Below, one piece after another: positions 1 through 7,346 of a DNA stretch of 12,087 nt (its first letter is position 1; every line of letters begins with the position of its first letter). A model generated the notes under the pieces. That model had not been told where the DNA came from. It was given only the letters and a program-made list of their open reading frames with translations, and ran no database searches. The position numbers and the translations under genes are program-made. This stretch comes from an uncultured Opitutales bacterium (GTDB taxonomy: Bacteria > Verrucomicrobiota > Verrucomicrobiia > Opitutales > Intestinicryptomonadaceae): NCBI GenBank assembly GCA_900552245.1, contig URYY01000062.1, forward strand, positions 1 through 12,087, read 5' to 3'.

Positions 1-465
1 AACTTCTATCGACGGATATTTATCCAAATCGTCGCTGCCGACTGCCAAGACTACAAAGAAATCCTCATCTTCGACAGTCGCGGCCTCCGATATAAAAAAC
101 GAAAGGCCCGCGGGTTTTTTTTCGGCCGATTCAAATATCTTAAACACGGACTCGCGCATGCATATCTTTTTTAAGTCTAGAGCCTGCGAATTTATTTTGC
201 GCAAAGACTTTTTTTTCCCGCTTTGCGCATCGGCAAAAATCTTCTCAAAAACCTTTGGATACTCCGCGAAATCAGCCTCTGAAATCCATGTGTCGCCCTT
301 TGTAAAAAGAGACACCCTCTGCCCAAAATCCGGGGTGGAAATGACCGACACCAAAAACATCTGGGGTTTTATCTTCTTATCTATGTAGGAAAATAGGGAT
401 TCCGCCCTGCTTAAAGCTTCGTCCAAAAACGCGGTGTATATTGGTTTTGTCGTACTTTCACCCAT
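1..465 (-). CDS. Hypothetical protein, N-terminal 155 residues (C-terminus beyond the left edge)
   Basis: An open frame on the minus strand starts with ATG at 465-463 (MGESTTKPIYTAFLDEALSR) and runs without a stop to base 1, giving 155 visible residues. The start has no signal peptide and no membrane segment, so the protein is probably cytoplasmic. The first third looks alpha-helical. Residues about 36-62 and 119-145 look like alternating beta-strands (for example MFLVSVIS and FFVVLAVG). The middle, about residues 80-105, is lysine-rich and basic. I do not recognise the family and assign no function. No good Shine-Dalgarno precedes the ATG, but a TTGACA box lies upstream on the same strand. 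The gene is divergent from malQ. The reading frame is convincing because it is long, carries no stops, has sensible amino-acid composition and starts right at the divergent promoter gap. The overlapping plus-strand frames at 158-388 and 434-694 are shadows. Confidence 0.75.
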   Translation of the reverse strand, partial: MGESTTKPIYTAFLDEALSRAESLFSYIDKKIKPQMFLVSVISTPDFGQRVSLFTKGDTWISEADFAEYPKVFEKIFADAQSGKKKSLRKINSQALDLKKICMRESVFKIFESAEKKPAGLSFFISEAATVEDEDFFVVLAVGSDDLDKYPSIEV

Positions 466-472
466 ACAAGCA

Positions 473-501
473 ATACTTTTCGCAAAAATTGAGTTTGTCA
501 A
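473..501 (-). promoter_or_regulatory. Candidate promoter for the left-edge minus-strand gene
   Basis: Read on the minus strand, a perfect TTGACA (501-496) is followed after 17 bp by AAGTAT (478-473), a weak -10 with 3 of 6 consensus bases. Transcription would begin within a few bases of the ATG at 465, so the mRNA would be leaderless or nearly so. That fits the absence of a Shine-Dalgarno. The weak -10 keeps this tentative. Confidence 0.35.
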
Positions 502-570
502 TCGTCTTGTTTTTATTGTTGTAAGAAATCGGCTATTTTGCATTATATCCAAGGTTATTTTTTATAATAT

Positions 571-2091
571 ATGTCAGACTATTCGTGGATTGATTCGAGA
601 AGCGCCGGCGTATTGGCGCACATTTCAAGTTTGCCGTCTAGCCAAGGCATTGGTTCGCTGGGAACCGGAGCGCGCGACTTTCTGCGCTTTGTGAGAGCTT
701 CGGGCTTTAAATACTGGCAAATATGCCCCATTGGTCCGACAAGCTTTGGAGACTCTCCGTACCAGTCATTCTCGGCCTTTGCAGGCAATGCCTACTTTAT
801 CGATTTAGACGAACTTGCCGACTGCGGAATGATTCAACAATCGGATTACATGCACCTTGAAGAGGGCTCGCAGAGCTCTTGCGATTACGGGAAAATATAT
901 GAAAATTTCACGCGCATACTGATTAAGGCCTTTAAAAACAGGGACAAGGCAACAAAACTCAATTTCAAAATAACTTTTGAGGAATTTGAAAAGCAAAACT
1001 CCTACTGGCTTGAAGATTACGCAAAGTTTAGAGCTCTAAAAAAACGCTTCGGCGGAGCGCCGTGGTACGATTGGCCAAAGGACTTTGCAAACCACAAAAA
1101 TGCGAAATTGTCAAAGGCGGACGAGGAGGAAGTTGAATGCATAAAGTTTGCCCAGTGGATTTTTGCAAACCAATACAATAATTTCAAAGGCGATGCGGCA
1201 AAATTGGGCGTCGAAATTATAGGGGATTTACCAATCTTTCTGTCGTACGACAGCGCCGATGTGTGGGCAAATCCGGAATTGTTTGAGCTAGATGGCGACT
1301 TCAAGCCCGTAAATGTGGCTGGCGTCGGGCCCGACTACTTCTCGCCAACCGGGCAACTCTGGGGAAATCCCCTTTACGACTGGAAAAATAAAAAGGGAAA
1401 AGTATTTGACTTTTGGAAGCTTAGGCTAGCTCAGGCCTTCAAGTTGTACGATGTCGTGCGCCTGGATCACTTCAGGGGTTTTGCCGACTACTGGGCAATA
1501 CCATACGGTTCTGAAAGCGCATGCAATGGCAAGTGGCTAAAGGCCCCGGCAATGGAATTTTTCGATGAGATGCGAAAGACTTTTAAGCGCGAAAAATTTA
1601 TAGCAGAAGACCTCGGCCTGCTCTCGCGGCGCGCCGAAAAATTGCGCGATGATCTAAAAATCCCGTCAATGGCAGTCCTTCAATTCGCCTTTGGCGGAGA
1701 CGCCTCAAACCCCTACCTGCCCCACAATCTAAAGCCCAATATGGTCTGCTATACCGGAACGCACGATAACGACACAAGCATCTCTTGGTACAAAAATGCG
1801 GACGAAAAGACTAAAGACCAATTTCGTCGCTACTTTGCAAGTTCCGGCGATGCCCCAAACTGGACTTTGACGCTGGCTGCAATGACAAGTGTTTCAAAAA
1901 TCGCAATTATTCCGATGCAAGATGTATTGGGCCTAGACGGAAGCGCGCGCATGAATACCCCGGGCAAAGCCTCGGGCAATTGGAAGTGGAGAATGAGCTG
2001 GGCTGAGCTAAGGGGAGCAATCTCCGACCAGTCAAAGTTCCTGCGCTCTATGTGCGAGCTCACCGGAAGGCTTGAAAAGAAAATATCTTAA
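571..2091 (+). CDS. malQ: 4-alpha-glucanotransferase (amylomaltase, GH77)
   Basis: Cytoplasmic enzyme that cleaves an alpha-1,4-glucan and transfers the donor segment to another glucan or glucose, used in maltodextrin and glycogen metabolism. The 506 residues match the length of single-domain bacterial amylomaltases. The N-terminus has the family opening (SAGVLAHISSLPSSQGIGSL, residues 11-30). GDLPIFLSYDSADVW lies at 218-232. The catalytic motifs are VVRLDHFRGF with the predicted nucleophile D299, FIAEDLG with the acid/base E346, and GTHDNDTS with D399. These lie at nearly the spacing known for the Thermus aquaticus enzyme (D293, E340, D395). The ATG at 571 is chosen because the family motif starts about ten residues later. 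It lacks a Shine-Dalgarno and is preceded by a very AT-rich stretch. The stop is 7 bp before the mscS-type gene, suggesting co-transcription. No other glycogen gene is in the window. Confidence 0.96.
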   Translation: MSDYSWIDSRSAGVLAHISSLPSSQGIGSLGTGARDFLRFVRASGFKYWQICPIGPTSFGDSPYQSFSAFAGNAYFIDLDELADCGMIQQSDYMHLEEGSQSSCDYGKIYENFTRILIKAFKNRDKATKLNFKITFEEFEKQNSYWLEDYAKFRALKKRFGGAPWYDWPKDFANHKNAKLSKADEEEVECIKFAQWIFANQYNNFKGDAAKLGVEIIGDLPIFLSYDSADVWANPELFELDGDFKPVNVAGVGPDYFSPTGQLWGNPLYDWKNKKGKVFDFWKLRLAQAFKLYDVVRLDHFRGFADYWAIPYGSESACNGKWLKAPAMEFFDEMRKTFKREKFIAEDLGLLSRRAEKLRDDLKIPSMAVLQFAFGGDASNPYLPHNLKPNMVCYTGTHDNDTSISWYKNADEKTKDQFRRYFASSGDAPNWTLTLAAMTSVSKIAIIPMQDVLGLDGSARMNTPGKASGNWKWRMSWAELRGAISDQSKFLRSMCELTGRLEKKIS

Positions 2092-2098
2092 GAAAATT

Positions 2099-3430
2099 AT
2101 GAAAAAAATATCGGCGATAATATTACTGGCGCTCTCTGCCGCCATTGCCCCTGCGTTTGCAAACGCCCAAACCGAGCCAAGCGGCGCGAAGGCCACCGTA
2201 GAAAGCTCTGAATTGTCTGACTCTTACAAGGAGCAGTTCACCGCAGATAAGCTATCCTACCGCGAAAAGGAGGAGATTGAGACAAAAAAGATTGCGGACG
2301 CGGCTACTTATAAACGCGCCGTAAAAACTATTGAAGACTCGTCAAAACTACTGAATTTCATAGGCATAAGCGAATCAAAATTTGAGGGGCGCACGCTTGG
2401 AATATCAAATTATGCATGGGTATCGACCTTTGCTCTGCTTGTAATTTACGGCTTACTCGGGGTTGCAGTTCTGAAAGTTTTTCTGTTTATTGCGATAAAA
2501 ATATCAAAATTTAACAAGCTAGCCATCCTGGAAAAAATATTTTCAAACATAAAAGCCCCGGTTGAATTTTTGGTTTACTTCTTCGCGCTATACGTATCCT
2601 TCATGCGCCTTGCAATTTCACTAGACGCAAACGTCCTGTACCAAAACGCATTCACCGTTATATTCCTTGGCCTGTTGACCTGGGCGCTTATCAAAATATA
2701 CGATTCATTTGTGGAGAAGATAGATCAGATTGCGCGCCACAAAGACGGTTTCAAGAACATATTTCCCATATTTAACGCCTGCATACGCTGGGTAATAGTT
2801 ATAGCGGCCTTTCTAATGATACTGCAGCGCTTGGGCTTTGATGTGAAGGCTTTTATGGTATCCCTCGGAATAGGCGGCGCGGCGCTGGCATTTGCTTCAA
2901 AAGATACAATCGCAAACTTCTTTGGCTCAATATCTCTAATTATGGATGCGCCATTTAAGGTTGGCGACAGAATACAGGTAAGCCAGAAGCTGGACGGCAT
3001 AGTTGAATCGATAGGCATACGCTCGACGAGAATAAGAAACTTAGACCAGAGCCTATCGATTTTGCCGAACTCATATTTGGCAAACGAATACATAGTAAAC
3101 GTAGCGCGCTGGCGCAAGCGCAAGGCCTCGCTCACTGTAGGGCTCACTTACGATGCGAGCGTAGAGCAAATTAAAAAGATAAGAGACGACATTAGGCAGC
3201 TGCTAGCCAAGGATTCCGGCGTAGTGCCAAACTCGGCCCTTGTAAATTTCACAACATTTGCAGACAGCTCCCTAAACATAGACGTGATATACTTCATTGT
3301 CTATATCGAGACGCCAAAGTACTTGGAAGTCGTGGAGCGCATAAATTTTGAAATTATGAAGATTGTGGAAAATAACGGCGCCTCATTCGCCTTCCCGTCA
3401 CAGAGCCTCTACATAGAAAAGAACGCTTAA
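2099..3430 (+). CDS. MscS-family mechanosensitive ion channel
   Basis: Inner-membrane channel expected to open under membrane tension and release solutes on hypo-osmotic shock. I use the ATG at 2099 (443 residues). It gives a clean signal peptide (MKKISAIILLALSAAIAPAF, probable cleavage after ANA at 21-23), whereas the upstream TTG at 2072 lies inside malQ and adds a lysine-rich extension. After a charged periplasmic linker (about 30-95) there are hydrophobic segments near 106-135, 153-172, 184-200 and 228-246. The MscS pore helix follows (GIGGAALAFASKDTIANFFG, 257-276), then the beta domain (MDAPFKVGDRIQV, 282-294; ILPNSYLANEYIVN, 321-334) and the alpha/beta C-terminal domain. It is larger than E. 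coli MscS (286 residues) and closer to mid-sized homologues with an extra N-terminal region. It probably shares a transcript with malQ and ends at a terminator. I leave the symbol empty because paralogue identity cannot be fixed. Confidence 0.93.
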   Translation: MKKISAIILLALSAAIAPAFANAQTEPSGAKATVESSELSDSYKEQFTADKLSYREKEEIETKKIADAATYKRAVKTIEDSSKLLNFIGISESKFEGRTLGISNYAWVSTFALLVIYGLLGVAVLKVFLFIAIKISKFNKLAILEKIFSNIKAPVEFLVYFFALYVSFMRLAISLDANVLYQNAFTVIFLGLLTWALIKIYDSFVEKIDQIARHKDGFKNIFPIFNACIRWVIVIAAFLMILQRLGFDVKAFMVSLGIGGAALAFASKDTIANFFGSISLIMDAPFKVGDRIQVSQKLDGIVESIGIRSTRIRNLDQSLSILPNSYLANEYIVNVARWRKRKASLTVGLTYDASVEQIKKIRDDIRQLLAKDSGVVPNSALVNFTTFADSSLNIDVIYFIVYIETPKYLEVVERINFEIMKIVENNGASFAFPSQSLYIEKNA

Positions 3431-3459
3431 AAAGCCAAATATTTATAGCTTGCAAGACG

Positions 3460-3495
3460 GCGCCAAATTTGAAAAATTGGCGCTTTGTATTTTTA
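3460..3495 (+). terminator. Intrinsic terminator after the MscS-family gene
   Basis: GCGCCAA (3460-3466) pairs with TTGGCGC (3477-3483). The stem can be extended inward by three A-T pairs with one bulged A. It is followed by TTTGTATTTTT (3484-3494). The structure lies 29 bases after the mscS-type stop and ends only about ten bases before the lepA ATG, so it also occupies the lepA leader region. A weak promoter-like pair, TTGAAA (3469-3474) and TTTATC (3492-3497) with 17 bp between them, overlaps the hairpin and could serve lepA. Confidence 0.7.
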
Positions 3496-3505
3496 TCGAT
3501 AAGTA

Positions 3506-5302
3506 ATGGACACAAATCACATCAGGAATTTTTGCATAATAGCGCACGTTGACCACGGCAAAACAACGCTCTCAGACCGTCTCTTAGAGCAGACGCAAAC
3601 TATTGCCAAGCGCGATATGCAAGATCAGCTCCTGGACTCTATGGATTTGGAGCGCGAAAGGGGAATAACAATCAAGTGCCACCCTGTCTCGATGAAGTAC
3701 GTCCACAATGGGCAGGAGTACCTTCTAAACCTAATAGACACTCCCGGTCACGTCGACTTTTCCTACGAAGTATCGCGCTCGCTTGCAGCCTGCGAGGGAG
3801 CGCTGCTACTAGTTGATGCAGCCCAGGGAGTAGAGGCGCAAACGGTTGCAAACGCAAACCTTGCGATGAACCAAAATCTGGCAATCATACCTGTTATAAA
3901 TAAAATAGACCTTCCAAGCGCCCACCCCGAACAGTGCAAGCAGCAGATAGAAGACATTTTGGCAATTCCAGCCGATGAGGCAATTCTTGCAAGCGGAAAG
4001 TCGGGTATCGGAATAAAGGATATTTTAGACGCCGTAGTGGAGAGAGTTCCCCCGCCGCGCTTGGCCGATTACAAGCAGGCGAGAGCACTGATATTCGACT
4101 GCGTGTTCGATACTTACAAGGGCGTTATATGCTATGTCAGAGTGTTCTCCGGAACATTTAAGGCGGGCGATGAAATAATGATGATGTCTAACGGCGCAAA
4201 GACTAGCGTCAAGGAAGTCGGCAGATTCACCCCCTCAATGCTCGTTGAAAAGGACATCACTGCGGGCCACACCGGCTACATAGTAACAAACATAAAAGAC
4301 GTTACTGAAATAAAGATAGGCGATACAATAACGCTCGCTTCCGACCCCGCCGCCGAAATGCTGCCCGGTTACAAGGAGGTAAAGCCCATGGTCTTTGCGG
4401 GCGTCTACCCGATAGATACGGCGGATTACGAAAGGCTAAAAAGCTCGCTTGCGCGCCTTCAGCTAAACGATGCGGCCTTAGTTTACCAAGCGGAAAACTC
4501 TGTAGCTTTGGGCTTTGGTTTTAGGTGCGGCTTTTTAGGCTTGCTGCACATGGAAATCGTACAGGAGCGGCTCAGGCGCGAATACGACCTAGACATAATT
4601 TCAACCTACCCTAGCGTAGTTTACAAAATAACCTTAAACGACGGCTCGCAGATAGAGATAGACAATCCCGTCCGCCTGCCCGACCCCTCCTCGATAGATA
4701 AAATTTACGAGCCAAAAATAAAGGCGCACATACACATTCCGGCAGAATCCATAGGCGACATGCTGGCGCTCATAGCCGAAAAGCGCGGATTTTGCGAGCG
4801 CACTGAAAACATAGACGAAAGCCGCGTGATGCTAACGGCGTCGCTGCCGCTAAACGAAATATTGGTGGACTTCAACGACCGCCTAAAAAGTATAACCCGC
4901 GGCTACGGCAGCATGGACTACGAGATGGACGGCTACGAAGCAAACGACTTGGTGCGCCTAGACATTCTGGTAAACGGAGAGCAAATAGACGCGTTTTCCT
5001 CGATAGTACACAGGCAGAAGGCCGAGGCAAAAGGAAGGGCTCTATGCGAGAAGCTCAAGGACATTTTGCCCCGACAGATGTTTAAAGTTGCAATTCAAGC
5101 CGCAATAGGCGGCAAGATTGTCGCGAGAGAAACGCTGGGCTCATACCGCAAAGACGTAACCTCAAAGTGCTACGGCGGCGACATAACAAGAAAGAAGAAA
5201 CTTCTCGAAAAGCAAAAGGAAGGCAAGAAGCGCATGAAGCAAATCGGCAAAGTTTCGATTCCGCAAGAGGCCTTCATAGACGTTCTAAAATCGAATACCT
5301 AA
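3506..5302 (+). CDS. lepA: Elongation factor 4 (LepA), ribosome-associated GTPase
   Basis: Translation GTPase that acts on the ribosome; the family is linked to back-translocation and to 30S subunit biogenesis. The 598 residues are the usual LepA length and the protein is complete. The GTPase domain shows G1 AHVDHGKT (13-20), the switch region RERGITIK (50-57), G3 DTPGH (78-82) and G4 NKID (132-135). The G5 region reads ASGKSGIGI (162-170) where LepA proteins usually have SAKTGIGI. The LepA-specific C-terminal domain is intact (SYRKDVTSKCYGGDITRKKK near 550-569). The ATG at 3506 fits the family start, where the conserved IRNFCIIAHVDHGKT begins a few residues in; the usual N-terminal lead is short. 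No strong Shine-Dalgarno is seen. The stop is one base before the lepB ATG, the classic lepA-lepB pairing. Confidence 0.98.
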   Translation: MDTNHIRNFCIIAHVDHGKTTLSDRLLEQTQTIAKRDMQDQLLDSMDLERERGITIKCHPVSMKYVHNGQEYLLNLIDTPGHVDFSYEVSRSLAACEGALLLVDAAQGVEAQTVANANLAMNQNLAIIPVINKIDLPSAHPEQCKQQIEDILAIPADEAILASGKSGIGIKDILDAVVERVPPPRLADYKQARALIFDCVFDTYKGVICYVRVFSGTFKAGDEIMMMSNGAKTSVKEVGRFTPSMLVEKDITAGHTGYIVTNIKDVTEIKIGDTITLASDPAAEMLPGYKEVKPMVFAGVYPIDTADYERLKSSLARLQLNDAALVYQAENSVALGFGFRCGFLGLLHMEIVQERLRREYDLDIISTYPSVVYKITLNDGSQIEIDNPVRLPDPSSIDKIYEPKIKAHIHIPAESIGDMLALIAEKRGFCERTENIDESRVMLTASLPLNEILVDFNDRLKSITRGYGSMDYEMDGYEANDLVRLDILVNGEQIDAFSSIVHRQKAEAKGRALCEKLKDILPRQMFKVAIQAAIGGKIVARETLGSYRKDVTSKCYGGDITRKKKLLEKQKEGKKRMKQIGKVSIPQEAFIDVLKSNT

Positions 5303-5303
5303 G

Positions 5304-6590
5304 ATGAATATACCGTTTTTTTCAGGGAAAAAGAGAAAGCTATTCAAAGACTTTCTGTCGGCGGCCTACAACGTCCACAATTACAGGCGCGATCTAATGC
5401 CGCAAGCGGACGACAGGCGCATGCACGAGCTCATAATGAAAGTCGAAGAGCTATTTGACGATAGCAAGTCCGATACTCCCGAATTTGAAAGCGCCAAAGA
5501 TGAGCTCGAAAAACTCATGAAAAAATACGGCGGAACGATTTATCCACTCACGAGCCTTGCGGATAACGTCGATGTTATCGTAGTTGCCGGAATACTTGCA
5601 CTGAGCGTTCGCAGCTTCTTTTTCCAGCCCTTTCAGATTCCTACAAACTCAATGTATCCGAGCTTTTACGGAATGACGCCGCATGTGTATCTTCAAAACG
5701 AAGAGCCGCCGAACTTTGCCGAGAAGCTCTTTAGGCTCGTCACAAAAAAGGCCTCGAACTACAATCTGAAAGCGCCCGGCGACGGAGAGGTTTTCATACG
5801 CATAAATCACCCCTCGCAAATGTCGAAAAATGGCGGTATATTCCACGGGCAAACTCGCCCCTCAAGGTGGCTATTGGTCTTGCCCTCTACGGAAAAAGTT
5901 TACACCTTCATGCAGGGCGGAAAAACTTTTGAGCTTTCGCTTCCGGCGGATTTTTCAATAGACTCGGTAATGCCAAAAGCCTATCCATTCGGGGTTAAGA
6001 GCGACTCCTCTTCAGATTATTTTAAGGCAATTGCAGACAATGCAAAAATTGTGCAAGACGGCAGCGACTACTATTTGTCGCTGGGAAATAAGAAAGCGGG
6101 AGAGAGCATCTTAAATTTCGACATTCTTGGCGGAGATATGCTATTTGTAGATAGATTTACCTACAATTTTAGAAAGCCCAAAGTCGGAGAGCCCTTTGTC
6201 TTTAGAACCGGTAAAATTCCGGGAATGGCAATGCTAAACGGAGGTGTTATAGACGACAAGTACTACATAAAAAGGCTAGTCGGCGAAGGGGGCGACAAAT
6301 TGCAAGTTAAGGGCTCCACCCTATACAGAAACGGCAAGCCCATAGAGGGCTCAAGCGCATTTAAAAGCAACGCCGAACAAGCGGGAGACTACTGCGGATA
6401 CAAGGCCGAGGGCGCACTTAAAAACGGCAGGATTGTGAGTGTTGCCCCCCACAGCTACTACGCCATGGGCGACAATTCCGCAAATAGCCTCGATAGTCGC
6501 TACTGGGGAGACGTTCCCGAAAAATCCGTAATAGGCAGAGCGCTTGTAATATTTTATCCGTTCACGGAAAGATGGGGAGCTGCAAAGTAA
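5304..6590 (+). CDS. lepB: Signal peptidase I (leader peptidase), enlarged form
   Basis: Membrane serine protease that removes signal peptides from exported proteins by a Ser-Lys dyad. The N-terminal region (1-87) is charged, partly coiled-coil-like and probably cytoplasmic. One membrane segment follows (about 88-108, VDVIVVAGILALSVRSFFFQ). The nucleophile motif IPTNSMYPS carries S116, and YYIKRLVGEGGD carries the general base K323. The C-terminal box is MGDNSANSLDSRYWG (388-402), and GGDMLFVDRF (276-285) is the strand region before the lysine box. At 428 residues it is clearly longer than most bacterial LepB. The dyad is 207 residues apart against 55 in E. coli (S90/K145, mature numbering), because of an insert spanning about residues 123-275. 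Translation is likely coupled to lepA, as only one base separates them. It could process the signal peptides on the MscS-type and protease proteins here. Confidence 0.95.
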   Translation: MNIPFFSGKKRKLFKDFLSAAYNVHNYRRDLMPQADDRRMHELIMKVEELFDDSKSDTPEFESAKDELEKLMKKYGGTIYPLTSLADNVDVIVVAGILALSVRSFFFQPFQIPTNSMYPSFYGMTPHVYLQNEEPPNFAEKLFRLVTKKASNYNLKAPGDGEVFIRINHPSQMSKNGGIFHGQTRPSRWLLVLPSTEKVYTFMQGGKTFELSLPADFSIDSVMPKAYPFGVKSDSSSDYFKAIADNAKIVQDGSDYYLSLGNKKAGESILNFDILGGDMLFVDRFTYNFRKPKVGEPFVFRTGKIPGMAMLNGGVIDDKYYIKRLVGEGGDKLQVKGSTLYRNGKPIEGSSAFKSNAEQAGDYCGYKAEGALKNGRIVSVAPHSYYAMGDNSANSLDSRYWGDVPEKSVIGRALVIFYPFTERWGAAK

Positions 6591-6602
6591 AAAATTGCAG
6601 CT
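6578..6602 (+). repeat. Perfect 8-bp inverted repeat across the lepB stop codon
   Basis: AGCTGCAA (6578-6585) and TTGCAGCT (6595-6602) are separated by nine A-rich bases that include the lepB stop. The hairpin is not followed by a U-tract, so it is not a standard terminator. It could be an mRNA 3' structure, an attenuator, or it could limit access to the AGGAG at 6606-6610 just after it. Confidence 0.45.
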
Positions 6603-6617
6603 TATAGGAGAAATTTA

Positions 6618-6646
6618 TTGTTGAAGTTTTTTAGCAAATCTATTTA
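6618..6646 (+). promoter_or_regulatory. Candidate promoter for infC
   Basis: TTGTTG (6618-6623) and TATTTA (6641-6646) are separated by 17 bp, giving a predicted start near 6653, about 26 bases before the infC ATG. Both boxes match consensus at four of six positions. The 88-bp gap is otherwise AT-rich with no Shine-Dalgarno close to the ATG. No L20 leader or other known infC leader structure was recognised. Confidence 0.3.
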
Positions 6647-6647
6647 A
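6618..6647 (+). other. Possible 9-codon leader ORF between lepB and infC
   Basis: A strong Shine-Dalgarno, AGGAG (6606-6610), lies seven bases before TTG at 6618. The frame from that TTG reads MLKFFSKSI and ends at TAA (6645-6647), 31 bases before infC. It is the best ribosome site in this gap, yet it points to a nine-residue peptide. It overlaps the candidate infC promoter, so the leader could be translated only on the readthrough transcript from lepB. It may be chance in AT-rich DNA. Confidence 0.2.
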
Positions 6648-6678
6648 CAGGACACACAAGTTTAATTAAGTTAGTTTA

Positions 6679-7323
6679 ATGGCAAATCAATACCCAGGCG
6701 GCAACACGAGGCCGCAAAAATCAAACAACAAAGCGTTTAAAAACTTCGGACCTCGCAGAAATGAGAGGATTCGCGTTCCCAGGGTTCGAGTAATCGGCCC
6801 CGATGGCTCTCAAGTCGGAATAATGCCGACATCGGAGGCTATAGCAATGGCAAAGAGATTGAACCTCGATCTGCTTGAGGTCTCGCCAAATGCCGAGCCG
6901 CCGGTTTGCAGAATTTTGGATTTCGGAAAGTATCAGTATGAGGAGGCAAAGCGACAGAAGAGCAATAAGGCCTCGGCAACTAAGGTTAAGGAAATAAAGA
7001 TACGCCCGAAAATCGAGCGCCACGACTACGAGACAAAAAGACGCAATGCGGAGAGGTTCTTGTTTTCCGGCAATAAGTTGAAGATTACAATGATGTTGCG
7101 CGGGCGCGAGATGGAGTTTAAGCAAAACGCCTTTGAAGTTGTTGAGAGAGCCATAGCGGATCTTTCGCACATGGGCCATGCGGACGCAGCACCAAAGCTC
7201 ATGGGCAGAAATATAACTGTAACGATGTCGCCGGTGGCGCAGAAATTGCGCAAGTTAAAGTATTCGGGCGAGGAGGAGGAAATCCCCGAGGAAGACGACT
7301 CCGAAAAAGACGATTTGGAATAG
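6679..7323 (+). CDS. infC: Translation initiation factor IF-3
   Basis: Binds the 30S subunit, prevents premature 50S joining and checks the start codon and initiator tRNA. The 214 residues contain a basic N-terminal lead (1-30). The IF3 N-domain follows, with VRVIGPDGSQVG (36-47) and LDLLEVSPNAEPPVCRILDF (63-82). A lysine/arginine-rich linker (about 90-112) leads to the C-domain with RHDYETKRRNAERFL (114-128), KITMMLRGREME (135-146) and a near-terminal RNITVTMSPV. After the usual end comes an 18-residue acidic tail (197-214, mostly E and D). It starts with ATG, unlike the autoregulatory AUU start of E. coli infC. It is not followed by rpmI and rplT, its usual partners; an amidase gene follows instead. 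The Shine-Dalgarno is absent or very weak. Confidence 0.97.
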   Translation: MANQYPGGNTRPQKSNNKAFKNFGPRRNERIRVPRVRVIGPDGSQVGIMPTSEAIAMAKRLNLDLLEVSPNAEPPVCRILDFGKYQYEEAKRQKSNKASATKVKEIKIRPKIERHDYETKRRNAERFLFSGNKLKITMMLRGREMEFKQNAFEVVERAIADLSHMGHADAAPKLMGRNITVTMSPVAQKLRKLKYSGEEEEIPEEDDSEKDDLE

Positions 7324-7346
7324 AATCGGCTTTATTGCGCACAGCC

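Noticed and set aside
563..568. Perfect TATAAT two bases before the malQ ATG
   Set aside because: As a -10 box it would start transcription at about 575, inside malQ, and the MalQ family motif begins too early for a later start. The nearest -35-like TTGCAT is 19 bp away. Probably AT-rich chance.
158..694. Plus-strand frames at 158-388 and 434-694 as separate genes
   Set aside because: The first is antisense to the left-edge gene and the second overlaps malQ out of frame; neither has a ribosome site or protein-like composition.
2072..2098. TTG at 2072 as the start of the MscS-type gene
   Set aside because: It lies inside malQ, has no properly spaced Shine-Dalgarno, and adds a lysine-rich segment before a clean signal peptide that starts at ATG 2099.
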